Source of the DNA: JAQYVL01 sp964578935
GTDB lineage: Bacteria; Desulfobacterota; Desulfobacteria; Desulfobacterales; SURF-7
Assembly: GCA_964578935.1 (NCBI GenBank)
Contig: CAZOEW010000124.1
Span: 1 to 11,758 of the forward strand
Reading direction: 5' to 3'
Length of the DNA stretch: 11,758 nt
Part shown: positions 1 to 6,307 of the stretch, one piece after another
How positions within the stretch are numbered: position 1 is the stretch's first letter
Layout: every line of letters begins with the position of its first letter
Made by a program: the position numbers and the translations under genes
The notes under the pieces: generated by a model
Told to the model about the DNA's origin: nothing
Seen by the model: only the letters and a program-made list of their open reading frames with translations
Database searches by the model: none

Positions 1-418
1 GCTGCTTTCTTCTTTTCCCGTTAAGTAAGTGATATGTTGTTGCTTGTTTGTTTTTCAGAATTCCGCTTTTCCCTAGAGGTAATGCACCCACACATATTGA
101 TGCAATAATTTTATTCTTTTCATGAAAATAACGAATAATATTTAGAAAATCATCATGGAATGCATCCTCATAAAAGCCTGATTCTTCGAATCCGCCGGGA
201 ACTGCTAACGCATCGTAATCATCAACAATGATTTCATCCAATTGAGTCTCCGGTATAACTGTAAAATTCCAAGTACATTTTATGTGTGATCTTCTGCCTG
301 ATGTCGTGACATTTACTGGAATATCACCAACATCTCTGCTCCATCCAAGAACATCAGTAAACACACTTGCTTCATACGCTTCAACTCCTTGGGCTAACAG
401 CAATAAAACACTTTTCAT
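1..418 (-). CDS. DJ-1/PfpI family protein, C-terminus cut by window edge
   Basis: The reading frame opens with ATG at 416-418 and runs off the left edge, giving 139 residues with no stop. The N-terminus MKSVLLLLAQGVEAYEA is the usual first beta strand of the DJ-1/PfpI (class I glutamine amidotransferase-like) fold. Residues 73-77 (VPGGF) and the nucleophile-elbow segment ASICVGALPLGKSGIL, with Cys109 as the conserved cysteine, are diagnostic, and TTYH around residue 130 matches the family's conserved histidine region. Glu13 or Glu16 is the probable partner of the cysteine. Family members include chaperones, glyoxalases/deglycases, proteases and regulators of unknown role, so a specific activity cannot be assigned. 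About 50-70 residues should be missing. There is no strong Shine-Dalgarno, only GAAAAGAAA upstream. The gene is AT-rich and lies 210 nt downstream of the NYN gene on the same strand. Confidence 0.85.
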   Translation of the reverse strand, partial: MKSVLLLLAQGVEAYEASVFTDVLGWSRDVGDIPVNVTTSGRRSHIKCTWNFTVIPETQLDEIIVDDYDALAVPGGFEESGFYEDAFHDDFLNIIRYFHEKNKIIASICVGALPLGKSGILKNKQATTYHLLNGKRRKQ

Positions 419-539
419 TGTCTGGTTTCTTTTCAATTCATTAATGGCAAGTATAAACAAATAATGTCACAAAATATTAATCCGCACTGCCCTTTTTGTC
501 CCACACCGGCATATTGAGAGCATAATTCTTATATCTATT

Positions 540-560
540 ATCGTTTCCATTTGAAACGAT
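540..560. repeat. Perfect inverted repeat (8-bp arms) between two minus-strand genes
   Basis: ATCGTTTC (540-547) and GAAACGAT (553-560) are exact reverse complements around a 5-nt centre. The repeat sits in the 210-nt spacer between the NYN gene stop and the DJ-1 gene start. No T-run follows on either strand, so it is not a canonical intrinsic terminator. It may be an operator for the downstream DJ-1-family gene or an mRNA stem. The structure is seen directly; its role is inferred. Confidence 0.45.
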
Positions 561-564
561 GTTC

Positions 565-589
565 CACCTTGTCCAAAGGTGTCTACACC
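565..589. repeat. Pair of overlapping short inverted repeats
   Basis: CACCTT (565-570) pairs with AAGGTG (576-581) around a 5-nt loop. Overlapping it, GGTGT (578-582) pairs with ACACC (585-589) around CT. The two structures share bases and are mutually exclusive. Together with flanking GTTCC (561-565) and GGAAC (594-598) they make a compact structured element just past the NYN gene. No function can be assigned; a degenerate mobile-element end or an mRNA 3' structure are both possible. Confidence 0.3.
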
Positions 590-628
590 GTCAGGAACAA
601 TGAAGCTGCTTTTCTTTTGGTAAACTTC

Positions 629-1126
629 TTATTTTCTTTTTGTCGTTCTGGGTGCTTTATACACAAACCAGTCTTCTTTGGTTATTTCATGAAAATAGTC
701 TGCTTCATCAATCAATATCCTGGCAGCGGTTTGTCTTACCGCGGCAATTTCCACCCGCACCCCTTCTCCTTTCAGATGGGTAACCAGATCCACAAAATCC
801 GAATCCCCGGACATGATGATAATGGTGTCGACCTTTGAAGAGAGCTGTGTCGCTTTGATGGAGAGTGGAATATCGGCGGATTTATGACACGGAACAACAG
901 AGCCATAATAGTTTTCATGCAATCTTTCAGCGAATTTTGAAGAGATGGACTTGCCTTCCCGGAAATAAAGCAGCCGGTTTAATCCTCTGTCATTCAGCAA
1001 TTTCGGGATCAGCATGTCAAAATTGATCATTGCGTTTTTTGTTTTAGAGAGTTCATGAATACTCCGTTCAATATTGTTCCCGTCGCACAGGATGGCTACC
1101 GATTGATTGATTAATATGTTTCCCAT
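629..1126 (-). CDS. NYN-domain (LabA/DUF88-like) putative ribonuclease
   Basis: The 165-residue product is a single NYN domain, a PIN-like metal-dependent nuclease fold. Strand one carries the hallmark VAILCDGNNIE with Asp15. The second acidic site lies in the segment HKSADIPLSIKA (Asp85), and the third in IIIMSGDSDFVDLV (Asp108 and Asp110). These positions match the metal-binding carboxylates of the family, so the active site looks intact. The remainder (VRVEIAAVRQTAARILIDEADYFHEI) is the typical final strand-helix of LabA-like proteins. The basic tail APRTTKRK could contact RNA. Members of this family are thought to act in RNA turnover or, in some settings, in defence or regulation; substrates are mostly unknown. 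The start ATG at 1124-1126 has a weak AAGGGA about 8 nt upstream. It stands alone, so context does not refine the role. Confidence 0.85.
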   Translation of the reverse strand: MGNILINQSVAILCDGNNIERSIHELSKTKNAMINFDMLIPKLLNDRGLNRLLYFREGKSISSKFAERLHENYYGSVVPCHKSADIPLSIKATQLSSKVDTIIIMSGDSDFVDLVTHLKGEGVRVEIAAVRQTAARILIDEADYFHEITKEDWFVYKAPRTTKRK

Positions 1127-1235
1127 AATTTTTTTCCCTTAAATTGATGAGCAGTCTGCTCTCCGGCGTGAAGAGGAGCGTCCGGTGCGGCAGCTTCGCT
1201 TTTCAACCTGTTGTAATACGTTGGACCGGTTCTTG

Positions 1236-1497
1236 TCAAAAAGGGTATCCAAATACCCCGTAAAGAATTCTGCCGAGGATGGTCCAGCCGGGATCACCCT
1301 TGACCGTTTTTCCTTGCGCAATCTCTATCCCTTTGAAAATTTCATCCCATTCATGGATCTCATCAGGATNNNNNNNNNNNNNNNNNNNNNNNNNNNNNNN
1401 NNNNNNNNNNNNNNNNNNNNNNNNNNNNNNNNNNNNNNNNNNNNNNNNNNNNNNNNNNNNNNNNNNNNNAGATGGTAATCCCCGGAAATTTTATCAT
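1236..1497 (-). CDS. Unrecognised protein, middle lost in assembly gap
   Basis: Just after the oxidoreductase stop there is an ATG at 1495-1497 with an AGAGAGAGG ribosome binding site, starting MIKFPGITI before the N run. On the other side of the gap one minus-strand frame is open to a TGA at 1236-1238 and encodes 44 residues from DEIHEWDEIFKGIEIAQG to TILGRILYGVFGYPF. This has protein-like composition, with acidic amphipathic and hydrophobic stretches. I join the two ends as one gene because each is the only convincing frame on its side. With exactly 100 N the two frames do not match, so the true gap length must differ from 100 or two genes are involved. I do not recognise the family. The 17-nt spacing to the oxidoreductase suggests co-transcription with it. 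Confidence 0.5.
1370..1469. other. Assembly gap (100 N)
   Basis: Exactly 100 N, a value commonly used for gaps of unknown length. It removes the middle of the gene spanning 1236-1497, so distances across it should not be trusted. Confidence 0.98.
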
Positions 1498-1513
1498 GCC
1501 TCTCTCTACAGCA

Positions 1514-2587
1514 TTACGTGAGAAAGGGATAATCTGTATAGCCTGTTGCATCGCCGCCGTAAAAAGTGGCTTCATCCGGAGTGTTGAGGGGAGCCTTTTT
1601 TTTGAAACGGTCCACCAGATCCGGGTTCGCCAGGAACAGCTTGCCGATGGAGATCAGGTCAGCATCCCGGTTTTCAAGACTTTTCCGGGCCCGGTCAAGA
1701 TCATATCCGCCATTGGCCATATAGGGTCCTCCAAAAATGGCTTTCAGCTCACGGTAGTTCAACAGACGTTTGCCGGTGACAAAATCCCCTTCCACCGCAT
1801 GCAGGAAGGCGAGTCCATAGGAGCTGAGCATCTGGGCAGCCGCATTGAATGTGGCCTGGGGATTGCTGTCCTTCATGTCGTTGAAGGTGTTTTCCGGTGA
1901 GATGCGGACCCCGACCCTGTCAGCCCCGATGGCCGCGGTCACCGCTTCGGTGACTTCTTTTAAAAGCTTCAGACGATTCTCTATGCTTCCCCCGTATTGA
2001 TCCTTTCGCTGGTTGCTTCCATCCCGGATAAACTGGTCGATAAGATAACCGTTTGCCGCATGGATTTCCACGCCGTCAAACCCCGCATCCATGGCAAGTT
2101 TTGCAGCGCGGGCATACTGGTTAACGATTTCCAGGACTTCTTCTGTTTTAAGAGCGCGGGGCGTTTCAAAGGGTACCAGACCCTTTAAAGTAAATGCATT
2201 GCCCTCTGGTTTGATTGCAGATGGCGCAACCGGCTGTGCCCCATCCGGCTGAAGAGTGGGATGGGAGATGCGGCCCACATGCCAGAGCTGGATGAAGATC
2301 AGTCCTCCTTTTTCGTGCACGGCATGGGTGACCTTTTTCCAGCCCTCGACCTGTTCTTTGGAATGGATTCCCGGTGTGCCGGGATAGCCCACCCCCTGGG
2401 GTGAAATCTGGCTGGCCTCCGTGATGAGAAGGCCTGCACCTGCTCTCTGGGCATAATAGGTTGCATTCAAATCCTGCGGTACATTGCCTTCTCCGGCACG
2501 ATTTCGGGTCATTGGCGCCATGACCAGGCGATTTTTAAGACTCAGCGATCCGACCTTGACAGGCGAAAACATATCGTATGATTTCAT
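1514..2587 (-). CDS. Old Yellow Enzyme-family NADH:flavin oxidoreductase / alkene reductase
   Basis: A complete 357-residue TIM-barrel FMN enzyme. These enzymes use NAD(P)H to reduce activated C=C bonds (enones, maleimides), and some reduce nitro compounds or nitrate esters. The N-terminus has SLSLKNRLVMAPMTRNRA, where Thr27 would lie over the flavin. QLWHVGRISHP (residues 100-110) is the conserved Trp-His strand. GVEIHAANGYLIDQFI supplies the substrate-binding pair His176/Asn179, as in classical OYE rather than the His/His pair of NemA. DQYGGSIENR carries Tyr198, the likely proton donor region, and GKLFLANPDLV near residue 316 is the C-terminal phosphate-binding segment. I chose ATG at 2585-2587 because AAAGGAGC lies about 6 nt upstream and the family signature begins there; an upstream in-frame start at 2677 would add 30 unrelated residues. 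The next gene starts 17 nt downstream, suggesting an operon. It is probably a detoxification enzyme. Confidence 0.93.
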   Translation of the reverse strand: MKSYDMFSPVKVGSLSLKNRLVMAPMTRNRAGEGNVPQDLNATYYAQRAGAGLLITEASQISPQGVGYPGTPGIHSKEQVEGWKKVTHAVHEKGGLIFIQLWHVGRISHPTLQPDGAQPVAPSAIKPEGNAFTLKGLVPFETPRALKTEEVLEIVNQYARAAKLAMDAGFDGVEIHAANGYLIDQFIRDGSNQRKDQYGGSIENRLKLLKEVTEAVTAAIGADRVGVRISPENTFNDMKDSNPQATFNAAAQMLSSYGLAFLHAVEGDFVTGKRLLNYRELKAIFGGPYMANGGYDLDRARKSLENRDADLISIGKLFLANPDLVDRFKKKAPLNTPDEATFYGGDATGYTDYPFLT

Positions 2588-2605
2588 GGTGTTGCTCCTT
2601 TCCTG

Positions 2606-2632
2606 ATCATAACTGACAGATGAGGGTTTCAA
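2606..2632 (-). promoter_or_regulatory. Possible sigma-70 promoter for the flavin oxidoreductase
   Basis: Reading the minus strand, TTGAAA (2627-2632) and TATGAT (2606-2611) each match the vegetative consensus at five of six positions. The 15-nt spacer is shorter than ideal. It lies 18 nt before the start codon, just ahead of the ribosome binding site, which would give a very short leader. This is a pattern match only. Confidence 0.3.
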
Positions 2633-2690
2633 AAAGGATGAGAATGACTTTTTCCCTGAATGGTTTATAACCAGCAATATAAGACGTTAA

Positions 2691-2882
2691 CTAAAGTTTC
2701 GCAGTAACAATACTGCCTGGGTGTAACAAGCTATCCTCTGTAATATCAAGCAAATGAATAACAATATCCAGCTCAGTTTTATAGCAAAGTAGATGACTTG
2801 AACGGATAATCAGCTCTTTGACATAGGCCCGTATTTTCTCGGCCATTTGTAGAAACAACTGTTTTACATATTCCTTGTGCAA
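2691..2882 (-). CDS. Small hypothetical protein or 3' remnant of the upstream gene
   Basis: An open frame of 63 codons from a TTG start (2880-2882). An internal ATG in the sequence LFLQMAEKIRAYVKEL would give about 51 residues. Neither start has a convincing ribosome binding site. The product is amphipathic and helical in appearance, and no motif is recognised. The frame is in fact open further upstream, right to the TAA that ends the gene at 2934, and it is the same frame as that gene. It could therefore be the tail of a longer protein broken by a nonsense codon rather than an independent gene. It lies about 100 nt upstream of the flavin oxidoreductase on the same strand. Confidence 0.3.
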   Translation of the reverse strand: MHKEYVKQLFLQMAEKIRAYVKELIIRSSHLLCYKTELDIVIHLLDITEDSLLHPGSIVTAKL

Positions 2883-2933
2883 CGAGATGTTTCCAGTGTG
2901 AAAGATCCTTTTCGCGCCCTCTGCACATGTATG

Positions 2934-3344
2934 TTATGTCCTGAGCAACTCACATACATCGTAAATGATTTTATCAAGCTTTTTGCTTGATATTGATTTC
3001 ATAGAGTATGTTTGTCCTAAAATCTCCGCATTCATACTGCTGTTAAAGGTTTCAATGATTTTTTTCTTTGTCCATTTTTTAAATGAAAAGCCNNNNNNNN
3101 NNNNNNNNNNNNNNNNNNNNNNNNNNNNATAATTCTCAGGTGAATACCAGAACTCTTCGCCCTTGGAATCTATGACTTGAATAATTTGTCTCCCTTCAGC
3201 AGCAGTTGATGAAATGCAACTTTCAGCCAATTGCTTTATATTGAATGCAGAATAGAGACGATCCATAGAAATTACAATTACGGGATACTTCGGGCTGCGA
3301 AATACAATGTTGAATTCAATCAGGTTCATATTTTTCCATTTCAT
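2934..3344 (-). CDS. Hypothetical protein interrupted by short assembly gap
   Basis: A frame of about 136 codons from ATG at 3342-3344 (a TTG at 3350 and an ATG at 3329 are alternatives) to TAA at 2934-2936. The 36-N gap equals 12 codons and the frame is preserved across it. The N-terminal half alternates hydrophobic strands (NIVFRSPKYPVIVISMDRLY) with a polar segment QVIDSKGEEFWYSPENY. After the gap there is a basic stretch GFSFKKWTKKKIIETFNSS and a leucine-rich end. This could be a small mixed alpha/beta, possibly nucleic-acid-binding, protein, but I do not recognise a family. The ribosome binding site is weak. Base composition is AT-rich, unlike the adjacent liv operon, which suggests separate ancestry. 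Confidence 0.55.
   Translation of the reverse strand: MKWKNMNLIEFNIVFRSPKYPVIVISMDRLYSAFNIKQLAESCISSTAAEGRQIIQVIDSKGEEFWYSPENYXXXXXXXXXXXXGFSFKKWTKKKIIETFNSSMNAEILGQTYSMKSISSKKLDKIIYDVCELLRT
3093..3128. other. Assembly gap (36 N)
   Basis: A run of 36 N inside the hypothetical gene at 2934-3344. Its length is divisible by three and the frame continues on both sides, so the estimated size may be right. Confidence 0.98.
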
Positions 3345-3379
3345 ATTCAAATCGCAATTTATCTTTCAAATGTGCAGGG

Positions 3380-3399
3380 GGTCTTTTTGTACAAAGACC
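3380..3399. repeat. Inverted repeat upstream of the hypothetical gene
   Basis: GGTCTTT (3380-3386) and AAAGACC (3393-3399) are exact reverse complements around TTGTAC. It lies about 36 nt upstream of the hypothetical gene start and 98 nt past the end of livF. There is no T-run after it on the minus strand, so it is a poor intrinsic terminator for the liv operon; an operator or attenuator stem is possible. Confidence 0.35.
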
Positions 3400-3435
3400 G
3401 CCTACTTCATTCTTTGGAGATCGATATCTGTAGAG

Positions 3436-3481
3436 GTCCTTTGTGTCTTTCTTCGCGTCTCTGAGGCTTTGCGCGAGAAGT
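3436..3481 (-). repeat. Purine-rich intergenic repeat-like element
   Basis: On the minus strand this spacer reads as short near-repeats of CGCAAAG / GACGCGAAG / GACACAAAG following CTTCTCG. Strings of this kind (CGCAAAGACGCGAAG-like) recur between genes in many environmental bacterial genomes; that is recollection and was not searched here. It fills most of the gap between livF and the next gene. I see no gene in it. Confidence 0.4.
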
Positions 3482-3496
3482 TTGTTTTTTCGATGT

Positions 3497-4210
3497 TCAT
3501 CCGCCCAGATAGGCGCTTTTCACTTCCGGATTTTCAAGCAGGTCTTTTGAATCTCCTTCCAGCATGAGGGTGCCGTTTGCCAGAACATATCCTCTTTGCG
3601 AGAACCGGAGCGCGAGCCGGGCGTTCTGTTCCACCAGGAGGATGGCGGTTCCTTCTTCCCGGTTGATTTCCCGAAGCGCTTCAAAGACGTTCATCATCAA
3701 AAGCGGCGCGAGCCCCATGGAAGGCTCGTCCAGAAGCATGATCCTGCGACCGCTCATAAAGGCGCGTCCGATGGCAAGCATCTGCTGCTCTCCTCCGCTC
3801 AGGGTTTCCGCTTTCTGGTCTTTTCTCTCTTCAAGCCGGGGAAATATGGCAAATATTTTCCGATGATCCTTTTTGATCTGATCGATATCCTTCCGGGCAA
3901 AGCATGCCAGCTTCAGGTTTTCCATCACCGTGAGATTGCCGAATAGGCGGCGGCCTTCCGGAACATGCGTGATGCCGAGTTCACTGACAACCCTGTCAGC
4001 GGAGTAATCCAGAAGATTTTTGCCCCTGTAGTGCATTCTGGTGCCGGGATCGACCGGGATAAGCCGGGACAACGCCCACAGGGTGGTGCTTTTCCCAGCG
4101 CCGTTCGCGCCGATGATGCATACAATTTCGCCTTCGTTGAGATGAAAATCGATTCCGTGAAGGGCTTTTATGTTTCCATAGGAAACCTGAAGGTTTTCAA
4201 CAGTCAGCAT
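3497..4210 (-). CDS. livF: Liv-type ABC transporter ATP-binding protein LivF
   Basis: A 237-residue cytoplasmic ATPase, full length for the family. Walker A is GANGAGKST (residues 34-42), the ABC signature is LSGGEQQ (137-143) and Walker B is IMLLDEP (157-163), followed by the D-loop SMGLAP. The region that carries the Q-loop glutamine in other ABC proteins reads HVPEGRRLF, and the switch position is LVEQN with Gln in place of His; both are typical of LivF and separate it from LivG. The C-terminal segment ANGTLMLEGDSKDLLENPEVKSAYLG is the usual LivF ending. It pairs with LivG to drive uptake through LivH/LivM. Its ATG abuts the livG stop codon with no spacer, so translation is probably coupled. 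It is the last gene of the operon, and I see no clear T-tract terminator after it. Confidence 0.96.
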   Translation of the reverse strand: MLTVENLQVSYGNIKALHGIDFHLNEGEIVCIIGANGAGKSTTLWALSRLIPVDPGTRMHYRGKNLLDYSADRVVSELGITHVPEGRRLFGNLTVMENLKLACFARKDIDQIKKDHRKIFAIFPRLEERKDQKAETLSGGEQQMLAIGRAFMSGRRIMLLDEPSMGLAPLLMMNVFEALREINREEGTAILLVEQNARLALRFSQRGYVLANGTLMLEGDSKDLLENPEVKSAYLGG

Positions 4211-4981
4211 TTAATGCAGCACCTCCTTGCCCAGGTAGGCCTCGATGACCTTTGGATTGTTGCGAATCTCTTCGGGTGTTCCTTCTGCAATGACCTGTCC
4301 GAACACAAGGGTTTGGACCCTGTCGCACAGCGCCATGACCATCTTGAGCCGATGTTCGATCAGGAAAATGGCCAGATTCAGTTCCCTGTGGACGTTTCGG
4401 ATAATTCCCATGGTCTGATCCAGCTCTTCCGGATTCATTCCGGCTGTAGGTTCATCCAGAAACAGCACTTTGGGTTCTGTGGCGAGCGCCCGCGCGATTT
4501 CCACTCTTCGCTGGGCACCGTAGGGCAGGTTGGTTACCACCTGACCGGCAAGGTGCGCGATATCCAGGAGATCCAGCAGCGCATACGATTTTTTTTCAAT
4601 TGCCGATTCCTCTTTTTTCCGTTTGCCGGTTCCGAAAAACGCGCCGATCAGGCCGTATTGAATCCGGGAATAGCAGGCCATTTTTACATGCTCCAGCACG
4701 GTCATATGCCGCCATAGGCACAGGTTTTGAAACGTTCTTCCAAGCCCTTGCGACGCGATCCGGCAGGGGGGCAGACCGGTAATGTCTTTTCCTTCGAGAA
4801 GAATGGCTCCCTCTCCCGGTGTGTGGATGCCGGTAATCAGATTGAAGACCGTGGTCTTGCCCGCGCCGTTGGGTCCGATCAGTCCGTGAATCTGTCCGGC
4901 CTCGATGGTCAGATGATAGTTGCTGACCGCCTGAAGGCCGCCGAAATAATGGGTCATGTTTTTAACCTGCAAAAGAGGCAT
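4211..4981 (-). CDS. livG: Liv-type ABC transporter ATP-binding protein LivG
   Basis: A 256-residue ATPase. Walker A is GPNGAGKTT (36-44), the Q-loop is GRTFQN (Gln85) and Walker B is VLFLDEPTAGMNP (172-184). The switch histidine is His210 in FLIEHRLKMVM. The signature motif reads LPYGAQRRVEIARAL rather than LSGGQ, which is the normal LivG form (LSYG in many members). The insertion between the Q-loop and the signature (about residues 105-130) and the ending GTPEEIRNNPKVIEAYLG are also LivG hallmarks. The start ATG at 4979-4981 has AGGTG five nt upstream and lies 13 nt after livM. It forms the ATPase heterodimer with LivF at the cytoplasmic face of the LivH/LivM channel. Confidence 0.96.
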   Translation of the reverse strand: MPLLQVKNMTHYFGGLQAVSNYHLTIEAGQIHGLIGPNGAGKTTVFNLITGIHTPGEGAILLEGKDITGLPPCRIASQGLGRTFQNLCLWRHMTVLEHVKMACYSRIQYGLIGAFFGTGKRKKEESAIEKKSYALLDLLDIAHLAGQVVTNLPYGAQRRVEIARALATEPKVLFLDEPTAGMNPEELDQTMGIIRNVHRELNLAIFLIEHRLKMVMALCDRVQTLVFGQVIAEGTPEEIRNNPKVIEAYLGKEVLH

Positions 4982-4994
4982 CGGGCACCTGTTG

Positions 4995-6290
4995 TTATGT
5001 TTTCCGCCTGGGCTGGATTATCTGTTTAATGTTGAACTCCCTGAACGCAATCAGCCCGGTTGGACGATAAATCATGACCAGAATTAAAAGCAGCGGAATG
5101 ATGATCCACTTGAAAAGCTCCAGGGGGCGCAATGCTTCACCCAGAAGGCTCAGGCTGACCGCGCCGACGATGGAGCCATAGACCGAGTTGAGTCCTCCGA
5201 AATATACCATGGCCAGCACTTCCGCCAGTTTCTGGATGCCGAACGTGCCGGGATTGACATACCGGATCACATGAGCAAAGAGACCGCCCGCGACGCCGGC
5301 CCAGAAAGCCGCAAACAGAAAAGCGACCATCTTGGTCTTTCGCGTATTGACGGTCATGGCCTCGGCCGCGAGTTCGTCGTCTCGGACGGCATTTAAGGCC
5401 TTTCCCAATGTGGAACGCACAAAATTGTTGATTATCCAGATTGAACCGACACACCAGATGAAAACCACCGGAAGGCTTGCAAGATCCGGCTGGCCGCTCA
5501 GCCCGCGGGGGCCGCCCAGAAACTCCATGTTTTCAAGCAGGCTTTTGACGATAAACAGAAAAGCCAGTGAGATAATCGCGAGATAATCACCCCGCGTCCT
5601 GAAAGAGGGAATGGCGATAACCAGCGCGCCAAGGGCGGCGACCACGCCTCCGAAAATCAGCGCCAGCGGAAACAGGAATGGACCGAGTGCGGGCGGCAGA
5701 AGTGCCGGGCCGAAGAGCTTGTCGCTTACAAAAAGATTTACGGTAACCATCGAAGATGCATAGGCGCCAAGGGCCATGAATCCGGGGTGAGAGCACGAGA
5801 ATTCTCCCATGTAGCCGTTAATGATATTCAGGCTCAGGGTGAAGATGATGGCGATGAGGGTGAGCTTCAGGGTAAGCACGCGATAGGCGCTCACATCCGA
5901 CCAGATGTGCAGGATAACAAAGAGCAGGACAAGGTGCAGGGTAACGGATACCCATATCGGATATCGAAGCAGGGCGGCTGCCAGACGATTGGCCTTGGGT
6001 GCGCTGAACCGAGCAATCATGCTTATGGGAAGAACATAAATCAGACCGAGATAGACAAGGATGCTGGGAATCAGAAACGGCTTTTTCAGCATGATCACAC
6101 AGCCGAAAAGAACCGGAATTTTCGGAAGTCCCAGCATTTGGGCCGTGAGTGTGCCTAAGAGATGCTCCAGCAAGACCGCGGCAAGGATGCCCAAAAGCCA
6201 TCCCAGCGCGGGAGCAGGAGAAAAGGCGGCTCGAATCCTGCAAGTGAAGCTTTTTTCCCGGGAAACGGGGGTTTTTATCAAACCAGCCAT
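4995..6290 (-). CDS. livM: Liv-type ABC transporter permease LivM (long form)
   Basis: A 431-residue inner-membrane permease, close to the length of the E. coli long form. Residues 1-135 form a variable N-terminal extension with several hydrophobic helices. The conserved core begins near residue 138 with TLIAIIFTLSLNIINGYMG. The cytoplasmic coupling loop is GKALNAVRDDELAAEAMTVN (296-315), which contacts the ATPases. The family ending appears as MVYFGGLNSVYGSIVGA (361-377) and RPTGLI. The otherwise conserved SLGHAAF-like motif after helix one reads EFSCSHPGFMALGAYA here, a notable variant. The start has AGGAG about 13 nt upstream and is 17 nt after livH. With LivH it forms the translocation pathway. 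Confidence 0.95.
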   Translation of the reverse strand: MAGLIKTPVSREKSFTCRIRAAFSPAPALGWLLGILAAVLLEHLLGTLTAQMLGLPKIPVLFGCVIMLKKPFLIPSILVYLGLIYVLPISMIARFSAPKANRLAAALLRYPIWVSVTLHLVLLFVILHIWSDVSAYRVLTLKLTLIAIIFTLSLNIINGYMGEFSCSHPGFMALGAYASSMVTVNLFVSDKLFGPALLPPALGPFLFPLALIFGGVVAALGALVIAIPSFRTRGDYLAIISLAFLFIVKSLLENMEFLGGPRGLSGQPDLASLPVVFIWCVGSIWIINNFVRSTLGKALNAVRDDELAAEAMTVNTRKTKMVAFLFAAFWAGVAGGLFAHVIRYVNPGTFGIQKLAEVLAMVYFGGLNSVYGSIVGAVSLSLLGEALRPLELFKWIIIPLLLILVMIYRPTGLIAFREFNIKQIIQPRRKT

Positions 6291-6307
6291 ATTGTAAGTC
6301 CTGTCTC

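Noticed and set aside
466..628. Open frame continuing past the NYN gene stop
   Set aside because: About 53 codons in AT-rich DNA with no recognisable protein features; compatible with chance.
2588..2677. N-terminal extension of the flavin oxidoreductase
   Set aside because: The extra 30 residues are not family-like and a strong ribosome binding site precedes ATG 2587.
2934..2936. Recoding of in-frame TAA codons here and at 8551-8553
   Set aside because: Known bacterial recoding uses TGA (Sec) or TAG (Pyl), not TAA; mutation, sequencing error or chance are simpler.
3965..4717. Long plus-strand open frame (250 codons) opposite livG and livF
   Set aside because: It overlaps the two clear ATPase genes in antisense and its product resembles nothing; such frames are common opposite GC-rich coding DNA.
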